NCBI GenBank assembly: GCA_963576785.1
Contig: OY756144.1
Location: forward strand, 2,604,001-2,668,000
Source: Chlorophyllum brunneum
Lineage: Eukaryota > Basidiomycota > Agaricomycetes > Agaricales > Agaricaceae
Direction of reading: 5' to 3'
Length of the DNA stretch: 64,000 bases
Below the pieces are notes generated by a model. The model saw nothing but the letters and a program-made list of their open reading frames with translations. It was not told where the DNA came from and did no database searches. The position numbers were made by a program, and so were the translations under genes. Below are positions 45,217 through 56,242 of the stretch, in pieces. Positions within the stretch are counted from its first letter, which is position 1, and every line of letters begins with the position of its first letter.

Positions 45217-45568
45217 GTCCTCCGGAGAGGCGGGAGGAGGAGAAGACAGGGGGAGGGACGAAGCCCTGGCTTCTGCACCAGGAGCTGGGATAGGTCGAGA
45301 GGGGGTTGGGGACCCATGTCACGACAGAGTGTGTCCCCTCTGCTGAAGGGGAACTGTGGGGGCGTAGGTATCCCTGGCACTGCTACTGTAGGGGGGGATA
45401 CCCAGAGAGTAAGGGCCTGGGGTGGACCTGGGGGGGGGACCGGCTGCTGCCTCGAAGGTAGTGGCCATGTCGTCATTGTCTGAGGAGGCCTCGTGATGGG
45501 CGCTCGTCCTCCTCCTCGAACTGCGAGTAGGCATGGGGGCTAGGGGCCCGTATGGAAATCCGCGCTAA
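44182..45568 (-). mobile_element. LINE A 5' end fragment with ORF1
   Basis: It starts at the LINE A 5' terminus (45,568 on the minus strand) and breaks off in ORF1 at 44,182 against a poly(A). It covers the upstream short frame (45,534-45,319, TGA as in the full-length copy) and about 360 codons of ORF1. Confidence 0.88.
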
Positions 45569-46389
45569 GATTTGGGGTGGCGACGTGCGCAGTCAAGCAG
45601 TGAGATCCTGTCTGTGCACCATATAGGAAGGATGCCTCAAGCGAACGGCAGGCTGGTCCTCAGGGATACTGCACTCTCTCGGTAGCGGGGTGTCTGCCCA
45701 AGCTAAAGGCTTTACCTCTTAGGAGGGAGGGGCAAAGTCCCTGTAACATGGCCAGATGCGACACCAATATGGGAGCCTGGGAACATACTGGGCATTCTAT
45801 GGGCACATGTTGTCTCAAGACCCCCGTCTCTGGGCTGCTAGGAGTTTGCCTGCAAGGGGCTCTGTATACGGGCCCTGCAAGGCTATCCAGTACAATGGAG
45901 AGCCATGTCATGCATTTCCAGATCTCTGGGATGTACTCCACAATACCTACAACTCGGCTTCTGGCTGAGCTGTGGATATTTCTGTTCTTGATCCATTGCC
46001 AAGCCTTCCGGCTAGGGAGAGGGTCCATTTCTCAGCCTTGGAGCTGATGGACACCCTGAGTGCATGCTCGGGTGTGTCTGCCCTGGGGCCGGACCACATA
46101 ACATGGACCCACCTCAAGGAGATCACCGAGGACCCCGATGTCCTTTGGCTATTCATTGGGATAGCTAACACCTGCATGCGTATGGGTCATTGGCCATCCC
46201 ACTTCAAGGAAAGCTTGTCAGTTATCATACCAAAGCCGGACAAGCCATCTTACTCAATGCCCAAGGTGTTCAGGCCCATTGTGCTCCTGAACACCTTTGG
46301 TAAACTTATCGAGAAAATGATCTCGAGTTGCCTCCAGTTTGACTCCATCAAGTATGGAGTTTTTCATCCAAATCAGCTTGGTGGTATCC
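45569..46389 (+). mobile_element. Chimeric retroposon: head 1 plus LINE B RT, both ends cut (copy d)
   Basis: The last 304 bp of head 1 (45,569-45,872, ending CAAGGGGCTCTGTATACGGG) is joined to LINE B at the start of the linker between endonuclease and RT (CCCTGCAAGGCTATCC). LINE B runs to 46,389, in the RT fingers, where the T-tract of a LINE A interrupts it. Confidence 0.85.
45873..46389 (+). pseudogene. LINE B RT N-terminal fragment
   Basis: The frame from 45,972 carries LPAREWVHF-type sequence, CSGVSALGPDHITWTHLKEI, VIIPKPDKPSYS and FRPIVLLNTFGKLIEKMI (RT fingers) and stops in the poly(T). A TGA at about 45,967 interrupts the frame before that. The catalytic palm is missing. Confidence 0.85.
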
Positions 46390-46946
46390 TTTTTTTTTTT
46401 TTTTTTTTTTGAATCATGGCCTAAGGCCAATTTATTATGCGGCGCTTGAACACAGCCTGCAGCCGGAATACAAACGAGTACTCTAGCGGGTATCTATAGA
46501 GAAAGCAGTAACTATGCCCTACCAAGCAAAAGTACCATCGCCCAAAACCAATGGTAGGAGGAATTGCGTCCTACTCCCGAGCCCGGAGGGCAAGGGGAGT
46601 GGATGCCAGAAGAGGCGAGTGGGCAGGGAGGTCCCCCAACCAGCGACCCAGTCCGAAGACCAGGCCCAGTCAGTAAGTGTTAATTCACTGTAAATGCCCA
46701 GCGGTGGAAACGTCCCAGTTACCGGTCTGGTTACTAGCCTCCAGAGTTCCTCTTACTGAGAGTCGACCCCCCGGCCATGGTCACCCTTGCCAGAGTACTA
46801 GGCTGCACCATTTGTGTGGCTATTGGCGTCTTCACCACACCTAGTCACCAAAGGGGACAACTCTATTCATAGAACTCCGAGAGTCTTCACCGGACTTTCA
46901 CCGGAGTTCTCCGGCGCCGGACAATAACCCACCTACCCTAAGCCAG

Positions 46947-49900
46947 TTATCCAATTCCCTGATGAATGGATGGGAAAGTGAATGCCTGAGGGTTTGCTTT
47001 CAAGAACTTGACAAGGGCACCCGGCATGGCAGGGTACCCCCGAGAGGTGTCAAACCGACTGCAGTTGGTAAGAACATGCACACGAGACTCGAAGGGAGCC
47101 CCACATGGACACCAAAATGGTTCATCCTGGAAGAACCGAGACCTATAGGCCCCAATAGGCGCATGGTTGAGTATAGCCCTACACATGCGGGCGGACAGCG
47201 AGTTGGACTCTGCTGCAGCAGAGGGTAGCCACGAACCTCCATGGAGGTAAGTGGGCTGGAGGGGCTTACTGTTACACCCTTCGAGAGCCATGAACTGGCT
47301 ACCCGAGTAAGTAGGATCCTGGAATTGAGTGATCCAGGCATCCTGGCAGGATTTGATAACCCTCTGACGAAGGGAGTCAAGGGAGGTTTGCAGATGGGAA
47401 CCCGCCGTGACCTGAAGTTCGGTGCAGTACTGGTGTACGGTACCATGAATGGCCCACTTCTCCAACGAGTAGGTGTGCCAGATGTGAATGGAGCATTCGG
47501 GGTGACCCTCGAACCACTCCATAAGAGCGCTACACACGGCAAGCGAATGAGCCTGACCCGAGTGAACAGAGGGGTCCACCGCTCTCTTGGCAGAACCAAG
47601 GGAGTCAGTGAACAAGACAATGGAATCGCAGTCAGGAAGGCCGGTGGCCTTTCCAATCGCAATCCAGATAGCATACAGCTCCACATCCGGAGCTGTCACC
47701 CGACCCACCACATGTCTCGTCTGGAAGACACGCAGGCCTGACCGGTAGATATGGGCAGCAGAAACTGCCTGGAGTTCCCTCTGCAGCGGTAGACTGGCGT
47801 CCATGGCCACAGTGAGAACCCGGGGATCGGTATTGGCATGTTCCAAGGTGCCATTCAGATGCCTTATATGTACAGCCCTCTCGTCACGAGAACAAGGAGA
47901 GTTGTGGAAGAAGACCTGGGCCGCAAAGCGGTCCAGGAGACGGTGACCAGGCTGAGCCACTGCAGCGCAGGGGTCAAACTGCTCAGTAAGAGATGGGAGC
48001 ACGGAGATGGCTTCCATAAGGGAACCTTTGACCTGTCTGGCAAGGCAGTCAGACAGGAGGGAGATGGAGAGAGGGTGCGGGGGGGCACCCTTGGTGTTTG
48101 GACGATCAAGGAGGGATCGAAGAGGATGAGTATCGGAGAGGGTGGAGAGATGGTAGTTCGCTCTTGAGGCCAACTTCTTCAGATGGAGGTAGATGGGGAT
48201 GAGACCAGCGAGGGCTTCAGTGCCGCCAGAGGGAGAGGTGTGGAATGCACCGGTGATCCACAATGCAGCCTTGCGTTGCATAGTGTTCAGGGATTTGAGG
48301 AGGCCCTTATACCAAGCCTTATCAAAGTACCACAGATGGAAGCCATACGTCGCGATAGGCATGACACATGACCTGAAGAGGAGCTGCTTCTGCTTGGGGG
48401 TCAGACTGCGGGAGGAGTTACCCAGCATCCCCATTGCTTTCACAGTGGAGAGGGCCTTGGTAAAATAATGTCGAACATGTTCCTGAAAATTCAGGGCACG
48501 ATCGAAGTAGAAGCCCAGGTACCTCCAATAGGTCTTAGGGTGGAGGGGGGTGTCCCCTGTGAATGGACCAAAGCCCAAGTCAAGGGGGGGATTGACGTCT
48601 CCAGACTTTCTGGAGAAGTGGAAGAGCTCGGACTTGTCATGCTCCATGACAAGCGCAAACGCTACAAAAAGATTAAAGAGAACAATGTATGCCCCCTTGG
48701 GGGTATCCAAGTTCTCGTCCCAGGTCTTAGCCTGGGCAACGATGGTACCGTCATCAACATATGACAGCAGAGTACTCCCAGGGGAAGTGATCCGCAAGTC
48801 AAAAACCTTCATGAGAGGCGTGATATAGAGGCCAGAGAGGACAGGGGACATGGCAGAGCCCTGTCCGACGCCCACATCTGCGCCCCGGGGATCAGAGGAG
48901 AAGCCGTTCCATGTGTAAACAGTGGAACGGCCCACCAGGTATGAAGCAAAAAAGGTTTGCACGTTAGGTGGGAACCCCTGCTTGGTGAGAATAGCCATGA
49001 GCATCTCATGGTTCAAAGAGGGAAAGAACTGAGTGATGTCAAAAGTGACCATGCTCATCTTGAGACCTTTAGCCCACCCAGCACAAACCAGGTGGGTAAG
49101 GAACAACCCGGCATCCTCAGTGGAATGCTGGTAAATACCTCCGAGTTGATGGGGATGAAAGATGTCATATTTAATGGCATCAAACTGGATACGGTTGGAA
49201 ATCATTTTCTCAACCAGTTTACCAAGCGTGTTCAGGAGGACAATTGGCCTGAATGCCTTGGGGGTAGAGTAGAAGGGCTTCCCCGGCTTCGGAATGATAA
49301 CCGAAAGCAACTCCTTGAAACTGTGAGGCCAGTGCCCAACCGTGAGGCAGGCATTGGCCAAGCACAGGAACACCGTCAAACAATCTTCATCGATGACGAT
49401 GTACTTCAGATGGGACCACGTAACATGGTCCGGACCTGGAGAGGACGTATTAGAACAAGAGGACAGAGCCTCCTTGAGTTCCAACGCCGAGAAGGGGGTT
49501 GAGGACAGACGTATCACACTGCCGATCAGCAGCGGAGTTGTACGTTGAGTGGAGGGCATCCCAGAGGGAGTCCATAGTATGACAAGGCCGTCCATTAAAC
49601 TGGATAGCCTCACAAGGAGGTAACTTGCGTGCCTTGACCCATTCCATGAGGTCCCATGGCCACTTGTTAGTGGAGGCGATCTCCTCAATCTTAGAATCGA
49701 AGAATCGTCGTTTGGCAGCTGTGCGAGCATGCCTGAAGTCCCCCCAGTCACTACGACTATGAGAGTCTTGGTACCTGGAGAAGGAGGTAGAGCATGCCTT
49801 GTCCCACCAGGGATGAGTGCGGCTAGTAATCCGGATCTCCTTCGAGTGGAGGGTCCACACGTTGGAGAAGGCTTCTGCCATGGCCGAAGCCAGGGCATCC

Positions 49901-50637
49901 ACTTGATCCGGGGATTCCGGAGAGGGATGATCAGACAGACCAGTCATCTCATCAATGACGTGTTCCAGAAAGGCCTCCTCTTCGTCGGAGCCCCTCGGTA
50001 GGACAGACTTGACAACCCCGACGTCGACAGGGGTGATGGGAAGGGTGACAGTCATTGGAACATGATCCGAAGTACCCTGCAGAGATACATCCCGATAAGG
50101 AAAGGTCCTTGATGCATTGGGAGATGAGACAAACACCAGATCGATCACTGATGGGCGGAGATCTGGGTTGTGGGAAATAAACGTCGGACCCAGGTTGGTT
50201 GGCATAACCAAATTGAGGCCGAGATTGCAACTCATTTCCATGTGTCTATGAGCTGTCGTTCGATGATGCAGAACCTCAGGGTCCCACTCCGAAGAATGAC
50301 AGTTAAAGTCCCCACTCATAAAGTCGAATGGGGGAAGAGCATCAACCTTCCCATGAAGGAAGTTGATGGCGGTATGCTGATCATCTGAGTAGACGTTCAG
50401 GAAATTAAGGGCCTTCACATCAGTGAAGAGCGTCAGCGCCAAGATATCAGGGTGATCCACAAGGTCCCTCCTCATTGATGGCCTTAGACGTTGCAGCCAA
50501 GTGTGTACATACGCCATCACTCGGGGCAGGGACCCCTAGGTAGGGGGACGCACCACCATGAGCCAGTCAGGGTGCTTAGGTGCGCCAGTAACATTGTCCC
50601 CTTCCACATCAGTAGTCAAGGGAGCAGTGCAGATGAA
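46947..50637 (-). pseudogene. LINE A ORF2 without endonuclease N terminus
   Basis: The endonuclease part begins at the TAPLTTDVEGDN segment, so the catalytic Glu region (FQEPPW) is gone; GDFNCH and SDHVPM remain. A stop lies near 50,536. A deletion of about 33 nt near 49,495 shifts the frame between endonuclease and RT. After it the RT frame is open to the end: FDITQFFPSLNH, GQGSAMSP, SYVDDG, RNase H VAMDASLPL / DVELYAIW / FTDSLGSA, and the zinc module CPCGAPFESRVHVLTNC. Confidence 0.86.
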
Positions 50638-50639
50638 CT

Positions 50640-50942
50640 CCTCCTCGATGTCTGCTGGGGTACACTGAACTCCGGCGGCAGAGTTCTTGAGATACGGGAC
50701 GTCGACCACATGGAGGTATGATACTGAAGATGCGAGTCCAATCCAGAAGGGGGCTCCTGGAGGGGACAGACGTTCAACCAACGCCCTAAGGATCTCAATA
50801 TCCTTGGTCGTGGCGAGTTTGTTGGTGGCCAAGGAGTAGCCATTGTACGCAAGCATGGCACCTTCCACGATCAGAGAGCTTCTCCCAGCCTTCAATGCCT
50901 TACAAGCCTGCTGGGTAAGAGTATGGAGACCAGCCAAGGCAT
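50640..50942 (-). pseudogene. LINE A ORF1 fragment between head 2 and endonuclease
   Basis: About 100 codons of the ORF1 core (LHTLTQQACKALKAGRSSLI, PFWIGLASSVSYL). Homology begins right after the head GGG. At CTPADIEE it is joined in frame to the endonuclease. Both parents carry GGAGGTTC at the break, so an 8-bp microhomology probably guided the jump. Confidence 0.82.
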
Positions 50943-51830
50943 CCCATCTACGGAGCCCCTTGAGGGGTCTCTTACCACCAGCCTTAGCCAATGGCAACGT
51001 GGAATCAACTTGAGCTGGAACCTGGCTATTTTTCCTGTACCAGGCCAACCAATGTAGGATTTAGTCCTCTCGAGCCAGGTGAGCATTCTCTGATAACCGG
51101 CAGCTTTTTTCAGCATGCCGCGGTACATCACCTGCTACGGCCCACAACTTCACCCAGGTGCTACCCCAGAGTTGCTTCCCGTTCCTCAGCAGCTGGTTTG
51201 GTATGCCTTATGGCCTGGATCCCCGTGCTTAACTGTCTGAGATCTACACCTTGCAAACACCGCTACCAGATTGGTCCTGAGGTTATTTTAAGCCAACTTA
51301 GTCAGCATCCTCAATCTGGAGATTGGGTTATGTCTACTAACTACCGGAACTATACTGAAGCGGACTGGGAGGGATATCCTATCTCGGCGGCTTTTTTCAG
51401 CATACTCCAAGTTAGACTGTTATCACAACATTCCCCTTCTTATAATGCCCTATCTCCAGCAGTGGCTTAGGTAATCCTCCCAAGTTAGGCCCCGGCATTA
51501 GGGCACCACTGCCTTTGGCCAATATTGGACTTGGGCGATGTACACAGCTGGGTCACACCATGACAGTGTGACGTCACTATGTGACTTGCTATGTGGCTGG
51601 GTGTGACAACTCCCATGCTAGCCTGTGACAGCACCAAACAATGCCAAACAGGACCACACAACCTAATCCGGTGTCATCTGGAAATATTGCTAAGCAACCA
51701 CGCCTCGAGCACTGGTACTTCCCACGGTTGAGAATAAATCCCCTTCCACAGGTTTCGAACCCAGGACCTTCTAGCCAAGCAGCCTGGTAGGAATTAAGCC
51801 TACACCCAAACCACTCGACCATTAGGCCAA
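50943..51830 (-). repeat. Head-2 sequence, complete (copy b)
   Basis: The 888-bp copy begins, on the minus strand, TTGGCCTAATGG and ends CAAGGGGCTCCGTAGATGGG. Its tRNA-like start is the best preserved: A box TGGTCGAGTGG at 51,811-51,821 and B box GGTTCGAAACC at 51,751-51,761. It holds two GCTGAAAAAAGC motifs (near 51,110 and 51,395). Confidence 0.87.
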
Positions 51831-52093
51831 CGACTACTTATGTGGTATCAACTTAAACAGGTACACTCCATTGTTGATGGAGACCCATTGACAGAGGATC
51901 TAGACCTCTCGAGCCAGGCCACTCCTTCTCGGTAACTGGGTGGCTTTTTTCAGCGCACTCCCAGTAAATGGCCCACTATGGTCCACTAGTTGGGCAGGCA
52001 GAGGCTATGAAGGTGTACCTCCAAGGCGCAACCCCTGGACTAGCTTCCCATTCCCCCGCAGCTGCTTTTGCTATGCCCTACCCCCAGAGGAGG
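51831..52093 (-). mobile_element. Head-1 internal fragment
   Basis: About 263 bp of head 1 around the second GCTGAAAAAAGC motif, in minus orientation, between the 5' end of head 2 and the 5' end of a LINE B. The LINE B seems to have inserted into it after AGAGGAGG, since uninterrupted head 1 continues CAACTTGTC at that point. Confidence 0.8.
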
Positions 52094-52939
52094 CATTGCT
52101 TCTTGATTTGGTACTTCCACCAGTAAACAAGCGTAAACAAACCGTCCTCATTGTCTTAATTGTTGTACTCGCTTGTTTGGGTGTCCTAGTCTACTAGGAA
52201 TACACCCACGGCCTTTCCGCATGTCATCACAACCTCCATTTGGCAGGGGGACCGGGTGCCATGTCCCTGAGTCCCCTGACACCCTCAACACTATCCGAGA
52301 GTCCTCAACAGGACCCATCTGTTGTCAGCACAAATCTAGTCATACTAGAGGACTGCCTGACATCCTTCAAACTCCCACTGGTAGGAGGGGTTCACGTAAC
52401 CCTTCACGCACAACCTCGCCATTGCCTGGGCCTGCTGTGAAGGATTTTGGCGAGTTAGGAGGGTTCGATGAAGATCCTATGACTCCCCCTCAGGGCCCTA
52501 CCCCCAGCGTACCTAGCCCTGTGCCCTTGTCCACCAGCTCCTCATCCTTGTACTGCTGCCATCTTCTTAACACTGCCAATAGTGTTGCAGCAGATCTTGA
52601 AGCAGCCTCAGACTCACTGGACCTCATCTCCACCTTCCTTAACAAGACAGTGGAGAATATTGATTGGACAACCCTCCCAGACAATTCAGTATACCCCCCT
52701 TGCTCGATCGATTATTCAATTGTGCAAGGCTATCAATGACAGTGGATGGTCCACTGTCGAGCTTGGCTTTGGGATGCCTACCATTGGTACCATCCTGGCA
52801 GCATCTATGGGACTGGCCCCCACCACTCCCACTCCTCCTCCTCCTGCCCCTCGTACTCCTCCTGTGCCAAGGGCTCGAGCTGTCCCCCGGTTTCCCCCCC
52901 AAGACCCAGACGTTCTGATGTCTGGTCCAGAGGGTGCTC
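52094..52939 (+). mobile_element. LINE B 5' end with ORF1 N-terminal region
   Basis: The first bases CATTGCTTCTTGATTTG are taken as the LINE B 5' terminus because head-1 sequence ends exactly there. The head-1 5' end (CATCGCTCCTTGACTTG) is strikingly similar. Homology to the ORF1 of the minus-strand LINE B resumes only at the last 17 bp, so this is the part of LINE B otherwise missing from the window. The right end abuts a LINE B T-tract. Confidence 0.7.
52218..52939 (+). pseudogene. LINE B ORF1 N-terminal part, frame-shifted
   Basis: An ATG near 52,218 opens a frame (MSSQPPFGRGTG) rich in Ser and Pro, continuing to about 52,739. A second frame from 52,582 continues with LARSIIQLCKAINDSGW and a Pro/Thr-rich stretch (PTTPTPPPPAPRTPP) to the break at SGPEGAL. 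The change of frame suggests at least one indel. Assignment to ORF1 rests on position and on overlap with the minus-strand copy. Confidence 0.6.
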
Positions 52940-53244
52940 TTTTTTTTTTTTTTTTTTTTTAAATCGTCATGTTTAAGGTGGTGTGCGGCCGCAGTCCACC
53001 TGTATCTACTGTGACATGTAGGCTACAAAGTAATGATATACGAAGATTGGCTCTCCTCTGGCCAAACTAGACCACTGACAGGCGGTCTGGGTGAGCGGTC
53101 GTGGAAACACACATGGACACGCGAATCCTAGACCAAAAAAGTGAGCAACCCCTAGCCTCCCCTCCCTAAGGAGAGTATGCGTCAATTCGCAATTAACTTC
53201 TACACACACCAGAGATGTGGGAAGCTAGCAGGGGCCGCGCCACG

Positions 53245-55187
53245 TTATCCAACTCCCGCAAGTGGTGTATTGGACATAAATGCAAACACTGAAGGATTGC
53301 GCTTAAGAAAAGCTACCAGCTGGTCAATAGAGACCAGCAGGCCATGGCATCTCTTGTACAAAGGACAAGAGCACAAGATATGAGTGCAGGTCTCCAAAGG
53401 AGCCCCACACTCACAGCCAACAGGCTCAAGGGGATGAAACCAGGAGTGATACTCGCTGGTTGGAGTGTGCCCGAGGATGACATGGTTTGCTCTCATCACA
53501 ATAGACTGAGAGGGAAAAGAAGGAAGCCAAGAACCCCCATGAAGGTACGTTGGCTGCAGAAGTTTGTTCTTACTGTCCTTGAGAGCAAGGAAGTTTGAAC
53601 CGCGATAGGAGGAGTCCTGGAAAGTAACCTTCCAGGCCTTCTGAATGGTTGCCACATTTATCTTACATAGTGAGTCAATAGACGTTGCTGGACGACATCC
53701 AGCAGTGACTCGAAGGTCGGTGGCAAATAAATGCACATCCTGATGTATGGACCATTTCGCCAAAGATGGAACAGACCAGAAAGTGAGGGAGCGGTCAGGA
53801 CAATCCCTGAACCACTCCAACAGAAGACGACAAACAGCCAGGGAATGCCCCTGGCCAGAATGCACGGACGGGTCAAGAGCTCGCTTGGCAGAACCAATTG
53901 AGTCCATAAAGACTGCGAGGTGTATAGCCTCAGAGACTGCCGCAGCAGTCCCCAAAGCCATATGAATGGCGAAAAGTTCAGCATCCGAGGCTGTAACCTT
54001 GCCAGCTGGGTGATGCGTTGCCCGGAGCAACTGCATCCCCCTATAAACATGGGCAGCCAAAACTGCCTGGAAGTCCCCAAACAGCAGCAGACTTGCGTCC
54101 GTCACTGCATAGACTACCTGTCTATCCTCACAATACCCACGAAGGGTATCATTGAGCAAATCCACCCAATGACCCACAGGGTTTCCACCAAGTGAAGCAT
54201 CATACATTTTATAAGTCACCTGGGCCTTGTAGCAGTCCAGGAGACGAGAACCTGGCAATGCTTTGAGTGCAAATGGCTTGAACATCTCCGTTAAGTCTGG
54301 CAAATGAGAGTTTGCCTCCATGACTGGCCTCTTGACCTTGACCGCCTGAGCGGGAGTCATGAGAGCGATCAATCTGGGGTGCGGATCACATCCTCCAATG
54401 TACTGACACCCCATAACGGAGCAAACAGGGTGATTCTCGGACAGTGTGGCAACCCTATGGACGGCATGGGTAGCCAGTTTCTTGAGATGAAGATGGATGG
54501 GGATGAGGCCAGCTAAGGCTTCAGCTCCTCCGGTAGGGCTGGTGCGGAACGCACCAGTGATCCACAATGCAGCCTTTCGCTGCATAGTGTTGAGTTGTTT
54601 CAGAAGGGCCTTGTTGCGGGCACCTTCATAAAACCAGAGTCAAAACCCATACATAGTGATAGGAACTATGCACAAGCGATAAAGGGTCCTCTTCTGAGCA
54701 GAAAGAAGGCCTCGCAAAGAGTTACCAAGCATGCCCATGGTCTTAACCGTAGACAGAGACTTAGTAGCATAATGTTGAATGTGCTCCTTGAAAGTAAGAG
54801 CCCAATCGAAGAAAAAACCCAAGTACCTCCAATGGGTCTTAGGGCATAGAAGAGTATCACTGGTATGGGGAGCATACCCCAAATCCAGTGGTGGGTTGTC
54901 ATCTCCCTGTTTATGGGAGAAGTGAAACACTTTGGACTTGTCATGCTTGACGGCAAGTCCAAACAAAGTAGTCAGGCAGTATATAATCTGGTATGCCTGC
55001 TTAAGGCATACCAGATTAGGTTCCCAGGTTTTCGCCTGGGCAATAGCAAGGCCATCATCGACATATGAGAGAAGGGTACTCCCAAGCACAATTGCCTCCC
55101 TGTCATAGAGTTTCATGAAGGGGGCGAGGTAGAGGCCAGAGAGGACAGGAGAGAGTGAAGAGCCCTGACCTACCCCAACATCCGCTT
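53245..55187 (-). pseudogene. LINE B ORF2: RT palm to zinc module
   Basis: It includes GQGSSLSPVLSGLY and SYVDDG (RT B and C motifs), WRYLGFFFDW, RNase H (VTDASLLL, DAELFAIH, FMDSIGSA) and CECGAPLETCTHILCSC. The frame breaks near 54,640 (TGA at the position of GF, Trp or Arg in sister copies), then is open for 446 codons to the end at 53,245. Confidence 0.86.
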
Positions 55188-55199
55188 GGACTTTGGTCT
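55188..55199. repeat. Target-site duplication (left) of a LINE A insertion
   Basis: GGACTTTGGTCT here corresponds to GGACTTATGGTCT at 56,237-56,249, with one base of length difference. Joining the LINE B flanks across the insertion restores LINE B RT sequence, which supports an insertion. Confidence 0.75.
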
Positions 55200-56236
55200 T
55201 GTACACCAGTACTGCACTGAACTTCAGGTCGCTGCGGATTCCCATCCGCAAACCTCCCTTGACTCCCTTCGTCAGAGGGTTGTCAAATCCTGCCAGGGTG
55301 CCTGGATCACTCGATTCTAGGATCCTACTTACTCAGGTAGCCAGTTCATGGCTCTCGAAGGGCGTAACGGTAAGCCCCGCCAGCCCACTTACCTCCATGG
55401 AGGTTCGTGGCTGCCCTCCGCCGCAGCAGAGTCCAACTCGCTGTCCGCCCACATATGTAGGGTTATACTCAACCATATGCCTATTGGGGCCTATAGGTCT
55501 CGGTTCTTCCAAGATGAACCATTCTGGTGTCCATGTGGGGCTCCCTTCGAGTCTTGTATGCATATTCTTACCAACTGCAGTCGGTTTGACACCTCTCGGG
55601 GGTACCCTGCCATGCTGGGTGCCCTTGTCAAATTCTTGAAAGCGAACCCTCAGGTGTTTGCCTTCCCATCCGTTCCTCAGGGAATTGGATAACTGGCTCA
55701 GGGCAGGTGGGTTATTGTCCGGTGAAAGTCCGGTGAAGACCCTCGGAGTTTTATGAATGGAGTTGTCCCCTTTGGCAACTAGGTGTGGTGAAGACGCCGA
55801 TAGCCACACAAATGGTGCGGCCGATTACTCTGGCAAGGGTGACCGTGGCCGGGGGGTCGACTCTCAGTAAGAGGAACTCTGGAGGCTAGTAACCAGACCA
55901 GTAACTGGGACGTTTCCACTGCTGGGCATTTACAGTGAATTAACACCTACTGACTGGGCCTGGTCTTCGGACTGGGTCGCTGGTTGGGGGACCTCCCTGC
56001 CCACTCGCCTCTTCTGGCGTCCACTCCCCTCGCCCTCCGGGCTCGGGAGTAGGACGCAATTCCTCCTACCGTTGGTTTTGGGCGACGGTACTTCTGCTTG
56101 GTAGGGCGTAGTTACCGCTTTCTCCATAGATACCTGCTAGTGTACTTGTTTGTATGCCAGCCACAGGCTGTGTTCGAGCACCGCATAATAAATTGGCCCT
56201 AGGCCATGATTTAAAAAAAAAAAAAAAAAAAAAAAA
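55200..56236 (+). mobile_element. LINE A, 5'-truncated insertion inside LINE B
   Basis: It starts in the RNase H end (GTACACCAGTACTGC), with coding to 55,692 in two frames, the zinc module CPCGAPFESCMHILTNC, the LINE A 3' UTR and a 24-base poly(A) (56,213-56,236). Confidence 0.88.
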
Positions 56237-56242
56237 GGACTT

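Larger units (their letters stand above)
46390..51830 (-). mobile_element. Chimeric retroposon: head 2 plus internally deleted LINE A (copy b)
   Basis: On the minus strand: head 2 (51,830-50,943), an ORF1 piece (50,942-50,640), a direct jump into the ORF2 endonuclease, RT, RNase H, 3' UTR and poly(A) (T-tract 46,390-46,410). The ORF1/ORF2 jump removes the ORF1 zinc part and the endonuclease N terminus. It lies between LINE B (left) and a head-1 fragment (right). Confidence 0.86.

Noticed and set aside
46375..51850. Target-site duplication GTGGTATC around the head-2/LINE A chimera
   Set aside because: The eight shared bases belong to two different families (LINE B on the left, head 1 on the right) and neither continues on the other side.
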